Assembly: GCA_027600665.1 (NCBI GenBank)
Contig: JADGJL010000689.1
Location: forward strand, 1-15,543
DNA from: Irineochytrium annulatum
Taxonomy: Eukaryota > Chytridiomycota > Chytridiomycetes > Chytridiales > Chytridiaceae
DNA: 15,543 nucleotides
Reading direction: 5' to 3'
Below the pieces are notes generated by a model, which was not told the origin of the DNA, searched no databases, and was given only the letters and a program-made list of their open reading frames with translations. The translations under genes and the position numbers were made by a program. Position 1 is the first letter of the stretch. Each line of letters opens with the position of its first letter. Positions 1-8,221 of this stretch are shown here, piece by piece.

Positions 1-20
1 GTGTGTGTGTGTGTAAAAAG
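1..20 (+). repeat. GT microsatellite at the end of an intron
   Basis: Seven GT units occupy 1-14, followed by AAAAAG. I read this as the tail of an intron, with AG at 19-20 just before the first visible PUF exon. The reading frame also happens to be open through it, so the boundary is inferred from the change from simple repeat to conserved PUF sequence. Confidence 0.6.
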
Positions 21-3000
21 GAGGAGGACTTCGACGCATCACCCTCGGATCCTCGTTTGGATCCGGAATACGCTGCCTACTACTACCTGCACTCGCGGCT
101 GGATCCCCGTCTCCCGCCGCCGATCTACTCGCCGGGCCAGTCGTGGCAGCTCTGGGCGCCGCCGGGGCTGGCGAAGCAGCAGAGGGCCGGGAGTGGGGGG
201 TCGGATGTGATCAACATGAATCCGATCGGTGTTGGGGCCGGGTCGTCCGGTGGTGGTCAGCGGGGCGATCCGAAGCTGATGGAGAGGTTTAAGAACATGA
301 CGAGCTCGAATGGCGGGTCGAGCTCGGGGTTGATGGGCGATGAGGATTTTGGGACGGGTCATCCGATGGAGAGTGTGAGTGTAATTGCTTTGTTTTTTTT
401 GGTGATTTCTTCCTTCGGGGGTATTATTTCTAATAACGTTCGAATAGGGCTTGGATATGGATGACGCCACAGCTCGCGACATGTACGAGTACGCGGCCCG
501 GGTGAACGAGGCTCGGGCGAACGAGGCCCGTGATCTCCGCCTCCTGGCCGCCAGCCCTCGTTACGACCCCCGCATGATGTCCAACGTCGTCGACCCCCGC
601 CTGGTCGACAGCCGGTCCCCCGGCCCGGGCGGCGTCGACGTCGCCCGCGCCTCATCCGGTCTGGGATGGACCCAGAGCGGCCTGATGGAAGGCTCCCCCT
701 CGCGGCGGAAGCTGGTCGACATGATGGGCGGGGACGACTTTCCGCATCGAACGCCGTCGCCCGGCTTCGCGATGAAGCAGAGGCTGTCCGGGGAGGATGA
801 TCGCGATCTGCAGTTCAGGGAGCAGCAGCGGAGGGCGGAGCTGGAGGCCCAGCTGGGAGCCGATCATCCGGACGAGGAGGAGCGGTCGAGGATTGCGGCC
901 GTCATCAATGCCGCCATGGATCCGGATGGGTCGGGCGTGGCGCCGCCCGTGAGGTCGGCGTCGACGCCGCCGTCGATGCACTACAATTACAGGCTGGCGG
1001 CCGCCGAGCGGATGGCGAACGACCGGTCGCCGCTGGGTGACTATGGTGGTGGACAACTGCCTCCGGAGGTTGTCTTGCAGATGCGCGGGATGAGCTTGAC
1101 GGAGGTGAATTGATGATGACCTTTCTTTTTTTTTTTTCTTTTTTTTACTTTTTTCGTTTGTTTTGCTAACTTGCAAAGAAGGAGGATTACGACGCCATCG
1201 CGCGCATGGCCTCTCCGCAGGGAAATGCATCCAGGCAGAAGCCGTCGGCCGCCTACGACCGCTACTATCCCGAGCAAGGAACTTCGCGAACACCTCCAGC
1301 GCCGTTTTCGGGTATGCATTTCCTTATTATTTCTTCTTCAAAGTATTGACGATTGGTGCATTTGCAGGCCAATCCAGTTTTTCATCCATGTCGAGCTTCA
1401 ATGGCTACACTTCCCCCAAGCCAAACCGACCCTCTGCTGATCCCTATTCCATGTCCCAAAAAGATTTGTATGCTTGGGAGATGCGCCAAGCGCAGCAATC
1501 CGCTGCCGGGCCCAGTCGAGTACGTGTGATTGGGAGGTGTCGAACTTGCTTCATTTGCTGACTTCGTCGTACAGCCGTATTCCGCCTACCCTGATGCCTA
1601 CGCCGGTGACTTCCCATCCGCCTCGAAGAGGAATCCGTACCTGCAGGGGCAGAATCAGGATGCGCGGAGAACGGACCCGCTCCTGGCAGATAAGAAGCTC
1701 CGGGTGATGCAGCAGCAGCAGCAGCTCTTGATGCGGGAGCAGATGATGCGGCGCGAGCGCGAGTACCTCCAAACCATGAATGGGATGCCGCCGCCCACGA
1801 ACGCGCCGATATCATCGCAATCGAGCATGCGGCGGCCTAATGCGCACGATATGCAGCAGAACTCAGCGACCGACCTGGGACATGGTCTGCGGAGCCCGCT
1901 TTTGGAGGAGTTCCGCAATAACAAGAACAAGAAGTGCGAACTACGGGTAAGCAACATTTTGTAAGCGGAAACTTTTGTGCCGCTAACCTCATTTTGTCTC
2001 CTTATAGGACATCGTCGGGAGCATCGTTGAGTTCAGCGGGGACCAGCATGGGTCCCGCTTCATTCAGCAGAAGCTCGAGACCTCCAACAGCGACGACAAG
2101 CAACTCGTCTTTGACGAGATCCTCCCGAACGCGCTCCAGCTCATGACGGATGTCTTTGGCAACTACGTGATCCAAAAGTTCTTTGAGCATGGCAGCCAGC
2201 ACCAGAAGTCCATCCTCGCGCGTCAGATGGAGGGGTCGGTTCTCTCCCTCAGCCTCCAGATGTACGGCTGCAGGGTCGTTCAGAAGGCGCTCGAGCACGT
2301 GCTCTCGGATCAGCAGATCACGCTCGTGAGGGAGCTCGACGGTAACGTGCTCAAGTGCGTGAAAGACCAGAACGGGAACCACGTGATCCAGAAGGCGATC
2401 GAGCGTGTGCCGGCGGAGCACATTGGGTTCATCATCGACGCGTTCCATGGGCAGGTCTATGCGCTGGCCACGCATCCATATGGGTGTAGGGTCATTCAGC
2501 GCATCTTTGAGCACTGCACCGACGATCAGTCGATGGCGATGGTGCGCGGGACGAACGGGTATAATGTAAGGATCGCCGCTTTGACGCTGTTGTTAAGTTT
2601 GGACGACCTCCTAACGAATTTCCGAAGGCACTCATTGAAGAATTGCACCGATACACAATCAATCTGATCCAAGACCAGTACGGCAATTAGTGAGTGATCC
2701 CTTGTGCGTTGCCGGAGCTAAAAAAAAACCTGCAACCAGCGTCATTCAGCACGTGCTCGAGCGCGGCAAACCCGCCGACAAGGCCTTGATCACAAGCAAA
2801 GTCCGCGGTCAGGTGCTCCAGATGAGTAAACACAAGTTCGCGTCCAATGTGGTCGAGAAGTGCGTCGCTTACGGGAGTAAGAAGGACCGTCAGCTTTTGA
2901 TCGAGGAGGTCATTGCGACGAGGCCGGATGGGTGAGGCATTCCCGGCTTGCGAGTTTTTTTCTGTGATTTTTTTGCTAACGATTGCAATAAAGGACTTCG

Positions 3001-3391
3001 CCTCTGATTGCGATGATGAAGGATCAGTTTGCAAATGTAAGTCAATTTTTGCCGAGGTTATGGCATCCCCCTGATCGTTGCCGTAGTATGTCGTGCAGAA
3101 GATGCTTGATGTCGTGGACGGGGATCAGCGCGAACTCCTATTGCAGAAGATAAAGCCGCATTTGCAGTCGTTGAAAAAGTACACGTACGGGAAACACTTG
3201 ATATCAAGTTCGTACCTTTCGCTTCTTCCTTCTTCATTTATTCGACATCATATCTAACTATTTCTATAACAGAGGTCGAGCGCATGATGCAGATGAGCGG
3301 GTCAATGAACAACATGCCGATGGGCCCGATGGGTGGAGGAGACGGGTTTCACCACCACCAGCAGTTCGCCGACGACACTAGGCTGGAGTAA
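21..3391 (+). CDS. Pumilio/PUF-family RNA-binding protein, 5' end missing
   Basis: Post-transcriptional regulator that binds 3' UTRs through eight PUF repeats. Joined exons: 21-374, 448-1104, 1179-1311, 1368-1519, 1575-1946, 2008-2565, 2628-2689, 2740-2931, 2994-3036, 3087-3207, 3273-3391. All phases agree and give 920 visible residues ending at TAA 3389-3391. The N-terminal part holds the fungal PUF segment [20 protein letters not shown], then low-complexity Ser/Gly/Pro sequence, then a short Gln-rich coiled-coil-like stretch (about residues 470-500). The repeats follow a [14 protein letters not shown] lead-in, with base-reading triplets S572/R573/Q576, N608/Y609/Q612, C644/R645/Q648, N680/H681/Q684, C716/R717/Q720, N762/Y763/Q766, S798/N799/E802 and N841/Y842/Q845. 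The C-terminal cap [16 protein letters not shown] is present. An upstream intron appears to end at AG 19-20, so the start codon and first exon(s) lie outside the window. The donor at 2566 has a competitor at 2542 (see findings). Confidence 0.96.
1710..1724 (+). repeat. (CAG)5 coding for polyglutamine in the PUF gene
   Basis: Five CAG codons in frame encode QQQQQ at the start of a charged, helix-prone segment just upstream of the PUF repeats. Short trinucleotide runs like this often vary between strains, and Gln-rich segments are common in PUF N-termini. No function is shown. Confidence 0.8.
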
Positions 3392-3775
3392 ATATCTGTT
3401 TTGAACTGTTTTTTTCCCTGTAAGATTTTGTCAAGTAGTAAATAGTCTCCTGTATTCACTGTTTTATTATACAAAAATATATTGTCGGCGGCGAGTTATA
3501 ATAAAATGCTGGTATTTCATCCAACTGTTTTTTTGACGAGGCCTCGAAGATGGATTGGTTGCATACACAATCACAACACTGTGCACATATATTGCAGAAA
3601 CAAAGACAAGTGACTGCATGAACCGAAGAAAACTCTACATGACGCGTTTACAGTGCTATATGCCGCATTACTATTGCATATATTCTAGCATGCAAATGCC
3701 AGCCAGATACCCAACCTGGTTCCTCCCTTTACGCCCGCGCGCGACTTTACGGTTGCGGCCGCACAGCTGACCCCA
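3392..3775. other. convergent intergenic region: two 3' UTRs
   Basis: This 384-base gap separates the stop codons of the PUF gene (+) and the CorA-type gene (-). It is AT-rich compared with the exons. It contains a plus-strand AATAAA at 3500-3505 and a minus-strand AATAAA (TTTATT on +, 3463-3468). If both are used, the two transcripts would overlap slightly at their ends. I see no gene in it; the 71-residue ORF at 3555-3770 looks like chance. Confidence 0.7.
3500..3505 (+). promoter_or_regulatory. candidate poly(A) signal of the PUF gene
   Basis: AATAAA lies 109 bases after the PUF stop codon in AT-rich sequence. Fungal poly(A) signals are loose, so the hexamer supports a 3' end nearby but does not fix the cleavage site. 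Confidence 0.5.
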
Positions 3776-6406
3776 TCAAACAAGCTTCCACCGCCTCACG
3801 ATGCTATAGCTCACCAACGCGATGAACCCCATGCAAGTAACAATCACGCAGAACCACATCAGCGTGTCGTCGTCCTGCCCCGGCACTCTAACGTTCATCC
3901 CCCACAGCCCCGTGATGACGTTGAGCGGTATGAGGATGGACGCGAGCGCCGTCATGCGCATCACGACCACGCTGGTCCGGTTGGACGACTGCGTGATCTC
4001 GATCGAGATCTGGGCCAGGTAGTTCGAGTGGGCGTTCGTGAGGATGCGCTCAAAGTGGTTCAAGTTCTGGACCATCGTTATGACGTGATCTTTTTTTGTC
4101 GTCAGCGACATGCGATCTTAAGGAATTAGGAGGACGGACCTTGAATATCTCCCAAATAGAGCGTTGTGTCACTCCCGGGTGCAAGCTTTTCCCCGCACCG
4201 CTTGATGACGGCCTTGATAACGTCGGCTTTCGTGATGAGCAGCCTCATTAGGCTCATGACCTTCTTGCGGGCGTGGCCGATGCGACGGAGCATATCCGAC
4301 TGCTCCGACTCGCGGAGGATGAGGACGAGGTCGTCGATGGAGTCGACCTCAAGCTCGATGAAGCGGAGGACGGGCATGAAACCGTCGGTGATATCGTCGA
4401 TGAGGGCGTAGTTGAGCCAATCTACCGATCGCGTCAAGCAAATTAATGGGGTGTGCTTAGGACGAAGAGAGAAGGGAAATTACCAGGGGAGATCCGAAGG
4501 CCATATGTTCGTAATTGGTCGATGCGCCGCAAGACATTTAGCGGGTGCGTGAGATGTTGGGCGTGAAACTAAGCGAATTCGTTCAATATTCATGCTGAGA
4601 GGCTGAAGCAAACAGCCTACCGATAGGACGCACTCCCGAAAGATGATAATGTACATATTAATCGGCTGCATGTATGTGTTCGAGTACTGATCGCTATCGA
4701 ATGTCCTGATCGTGATAAAGTAGTAGTTCCGGAAGATCTCGCACTTCTCCCTCGTATCCTCCGTCATGATGTCCTCGCTCGTGAGCGGGTGAATCCCAAA
4801 CACGGACGTAAGCGTCTGCATCTCCACGGGCGAAGGCGCGCAAACGTCCAACCAGAACGGGCCCGCCTTCAACAAGTCCTTGACGGGCCGGTCGAACCCC
4901 GAGAAATCCAGACCCTGAAAATGATCTGCCCGCAACAGGCCCGTCACCTCCGAATAGAACATGAAACGGGGCGGGCACTCCGGGTTCCCGTAATACAGCC
5001 GCTTTCGCAACGGATCCCTGAACGACCTCCTCCCGCCCGCGCCATTCCCCCTCGCGCCCCCGGCCTTCCCGGACTCCGAATCGATCGACCCGGACAGCGA
5101 CGTCGGCGTCAAGGGCGGCGCGGACGCGGGCGTCGATTTCGCCAGGTAGTCCGCCAGCGTCTCGTACTGGAATGGCGGCGGCAGCGCCGAGAAATTGGCG
5201 TCCTCCTCCCTCAGGTCTTCCTCCAGCTCCACCGCTTCTTCCGGTACGCCGTGCAGGTACTCCAAGCTAAGGACGGACTTCCTTCCGCCCTCGTTCTCTC
5301 CTTCTTGCGCTCCATCCTGATCGTCCCCGTGCGTGCTAGGGATCTCCGTCTCGGCCGCTCCGTCGTCCTCCTGCGCCCCTTCGCCCTCCGCGTCGTCGGT
5401 CCCGGATATGGCACCGTCGCTGTGATACGGCTTCAGGGACGACCCGCCACCCGAGTTAAAGGACCTCCCGACCTCGTTACGCACGCCGCTGGATCGCCGG
5501 GATCTCAGCGATCCCGTCGAAAAGCGGTGGTGGTACTGATGCGGCGCCGAACCGTTCGCGTCGTGCAAAGGCTGCATGATGCCCGCCTGCCCCGCCAGCG
5601 AGTCCAGCGAGTCCCTAATCGACGAGGTCGACGCCAGCTCCGGGTTTGACTCGGCGCCCGGCCGATAGTAACCCCCCGCCGCAGATCGTTTCGGGCTGTT
5701 GGGCTCCGACGTCGTCGGCGTCACGCTCCCGCTCGCGATGCCCCCACCGTTGTTGCTAACCGGCGTCCCCGGCGTCCCCGACGCGTTCCCCAGCGCTCCA
5801 TACCCGCCCCCGGAACCTTTAAAGGTAAACCCTTTCGGGCTCGCGGTCATCATCACTGGGCTCCGGCGCTGCGGCAAGGGTATGGGATCCTGGCTTCCGC
5901 CAAGGTTGCGCGCCGGGTAGTGATACGACGCCCTCGGCGTGGCCGATGTCGAGCCACCGCCGGCTGACGAGGATGTAGACTCGAAGTCTGCAGAGAAGGA
6001 CGCGGCGGCCGCGACCTCGGGGTCCGTAATCCCGCCCGCAGCGTTGGTGTGGGTGTTGACGGACTGGCGGCGGCGGTGAGCGTTCGGGTTGCGGTGGTGG
6101 GCTGCGGCCATGTAGGAGGTTGGCGGAAGGGAGGAGGAGGAGATGAAGTCGTGGTGAACAGAGGCGGAAGATGATGATGAAACCGTCGAGCTCGACGGCA
6201 GCTCGGAGTCGGAGGCGAGCTAGCAAGAATAATACATCAACCACGGAAAACAAAAACGAACGAGTTCGGAGCATGCAAGAAAGGAATGACTCTATTCGTA
6301 CCTTCATCAGCAGGGAAGAGCCCTCATCGGGGACGGATGTTGTCGATCGCGACTGCGGATTCCGCCGGGAAGTGGAGAACCGTCCGCCACTGCTGCCGCC
6401 GCTCAT
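3776..6406 (-). CDS. CorA-family Mg2+ transporter, Alr/Mnr2 type
   Basis: Predicted magnesium channel/transporter of the plasma membrane (Alr1/2-like) or vacuole (Mnr2-like). Exons read on the minus strand: 6406-6302, 6219-4621, 4568-4484, 4421-4140, 4089-3776, giving 794 residues. The first ~440 residues are a long Ser/Gly/acidic, probably disordered cytosolic tail. The CorA core starts near residue 452 (PRFMFYSE) and includes FWLDV (490-494), HPLTSEDI (512-519), a helix containing LGDIQDHVITMVQNLNHFE, and SNYLAQISIEIT. The signature GLWGMN has G754-M755-N756, between membrane segment 1 (about 731-753) and segment 2 (about 765-787), with a short basic end RRWKLV. The small first exon (35 residues) is chosen because it joins in phase and the next exon stays open upstream of the internal ATG at 6111; a start at 6111 would give 723 residues. 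The position of GMN is family knowledge; subcellular site is inference. Confidence 0.94.
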
Positions 6407-7171
6407 CGTCGGGAGCGGGCCGCCGTCGGCTCGGCCTGGGCGTCGTCCTTAGGTTGTTGGGTTGCCGGCAGTGGGCGGTTACGGCAGGCGATATGGAAGC
6501 GGTGACGAGTCGCCAGCGAATGCCCCGTGATCAAGCGATGCACCGATACCTCTTCCTTCCCGCTGCTACGGAAGCAGCCCACGCGTCCTTGGTCGGTGGG
6601 GGTGCCGGAGTGCAGTGAGGAGCTGGTGGTGAGAAGTTTCTTGCGCGAGTTCATCGAACGATCGTCCCTGCTCTGGGTGGCCCTCCGGCGATCTTGTTCG
6701 AGCCCGTCGACGATTGCGATCCCCATGAGGGATCGAAGTCGCCGGCCCGAAGGCCTGGGGCCCGCGGTCGCGACATATCGCGACCGCCGCTGATGAGCCC
6801 TAGGATCTCTACGAATGAACCCTCGACATCCCCCCGCTGTACGTCCTGACCATCTACACGACTCGCACGCTGTCCTGCTTCGCCCGATGCGTGGCACGCT
6901 CTTCTGACCGCCCACATCGACCGGCTGCAAGTGTGCGCTGCACACCCGCGACGACCCTACGCTCATCGAATTTGGATCTCGTGGCGGGTGTGCCTGCGAT
7001 AATGCCACCGCATGGCCCTGCGTGCGCCGATCGTGGGAAAGACGTACGCGAGATCTTATCTAGAGGTAGCTACAAAAGCGCCGCGCGGGGGCGTGGCTGG
7101 TAGAGCACGCGCAGGTGGAATTGCTAAGTGAGGGAGGGTGAGGGCATCGGCGCGACGCGGGGTCGTGGGAC

Positions 7172-7199
7172 GTGAGGGCGTCAGCTGACGGTGCCTCAC
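7172..7199. promoter_or_regulatory. imperfect palindrome, possible dimer-binding site
   Basis: The core CGTCAGCTGACG (7179-7190) is a perfect 12-base palindrome centred on the E-box-type hexamer CAGCTG. It is flanked by GTGAGG on the left (7172-7177) and CCTCAC on the right (7194-7199), which are also inverse complements. The spacers are G and GTG, so the whole is 28 bases and slightly asymmetric. It lies in the divergent intergenic region, which fits a binding site for a dimeric factor such as bHLH or bZIP. No factor can be named. Confidence 0.35.
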
Positions 7200-8130
7200 A
7201 CCGTTTCTCCACCTACAGGTGTCGTAATTTTGGTTTCGGAACCTGAGTGGTGCTGTAAACGATGACTGACTGTGGCTGGCTGAGGATGGGCGGGGCTAGC
7301 TACAACCTGTCTCTCCTCCTCTCCCGCTCTTATTGCCCCCTGACGACTCGCCAACTGCCAGTGTGGCCTCCAGTCTCCGTCTTTTATCCGACTTCAACCT
7401 TCTCATTTAACACGGTGTCGGCTGTGTGATCGAGTGTTAGGACGGCGCGATCTGCAACTTCGGGTGCACTGTTTCTATTTACAACAACTTATAACGAAGG
7501 AAGGAAATTCAAGTTTTTTGATATGCTTCGCCAGACACCTACATTTTATTTCCATCTCCCTCTGGAGTGAGTCTGACTGGAAAGGACTGGAAAGTGGAAA
7601 TGGGCGGCGTTCTTACACACCTTCCTTTATCCGCAACTTCAAAGAGTCCCTTCTCTTCCCTTGCTCTCGTCCTTTGGCTCGCCCCTTGCTCACCCCCTCT
7701 TCGTCTTCAACGCTTGCTCCTCTCTCATCGTTCCAACGATGAAATCGGGTTTGCGGCTGCGGAGATGGCGATCGCGACCCTCTTCCTCCTTCCTTCCATT
7801 GTTCGCGTGTGCACGTTTACATAGTGGAAGGCGATCAGGTGCTTGGGAAAATGACAATATTATTCCCGGCGAGGTCGTCCTCTTCGTGTTGTCGCGACGC
7901 GATCCGCTGGTCCGCGCGGTGGGTGAGCACTGAGCATGCTGCTGCGACCAACTTGCAGCGCTCGGGCCGGCCCGGTCACTCACTCTTGCGCACTAAAACA
8001 TGGGCTCCCGCACGCGCCAGTTTCGCGACAGCACGCGCCCCACTGCGAACGTTCTTTCGAACAGCAGCAGCAGCTTCCCTGGCATCAGTTCAGGGCCCAG
8101 GAAATACAACGGCGCTGACGTGCCGATGAG

Positions 8131-8136
8131 TATAAA
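8131..8136 (+). promoter_or_regulatory. TATA box of the phosphoesterase gene
   Basis: TATAAA sits 91 bases upstream of the ATG at 8222, a common TATA-to-start distance for a fungal gene with a short 5' UTR. A TGACGTG sequence (CRE-like half site plus) ends nine bases upstream. This suggests a regulated, TATA-type promoter; which signal drives it is not shown. Confidence 0.55.
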
Positions 8137-8221
8137 GCACGGCCGCGGAATGATGACGGGTCGTTGTTAGTGAGCAGTGCGGTTGAGCCTCATCGTCACC
8201 ATCGTCAACCGGAGAGCGCGA

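Larger units (their letters stand above)
6407..8221. other. divergent intergenic/promoter region, no supported gene
   Basis: This 1.8-kb stretch lies between the start codons of the CorA-type gene (-) and the phosphoesterase gene (+), so it should carry both promoters and 5' UTRs. It holds several open frames, the largest being 201 codons on the minus strand at 7008-6403. These are Arg/Ser-rich, show no domain I recognise, and have no convincing splice partners. Visible items are an imperfect palindrome at 7172-7199, pyrimidine-rich runs at about 7310-7330 and 7640-7740, TGACGTG at 8116-8122 and a TATA box at 8131-8136. An unrecognised non-coding RNA or upstream exons cannot be excluded. Confidence 0.6.

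Noticed and set aside
2002..2514. 170-codon minus-strand ORF inside the PUF repeats
   Set aside because: Antisense to conserved PUF repeats, which fully explain the codon pattern.
4649..4656. TGTACATA, a perfect PUF-binding site match
   Set aside because: It is on the plus strand while the transcript here is the minus-strand transporter mRNA, whose sense sequence does not fit the motif.
4789..5649. 286-codon plus-strand ORF
   Set aside because: It is a shadow of the GC-rich second exon of the transporter on the opposite strand; the translation is Arg/Pro-rich without motifs.
6403..7008. 201-codon minus-strand ORF upstream of the Mg2+ transporter
   Set aside because: Arg/Ser-rich composition typical of unread GC-rich sequence, no domain, no splice partners, and it overlaps the first exon of the transporter by only a few bases in another frame.
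7080..7135. tRNA-like stretch containing GGCTGGTAGAGC, similar to a D-arm/A box
   Set aside because: No matching D-stem partner, no B box (GGTTCGAATCC-type) downstream and no acceptor stem.
7807..7816. CACGTT in the phosphoesterase upstream region, similar to a phosphate-response (Pho4-type) half-consensus
   Set aside because: A six-base match over 400 bases from the start is expected by chance, and there is no CACGTG in the region.
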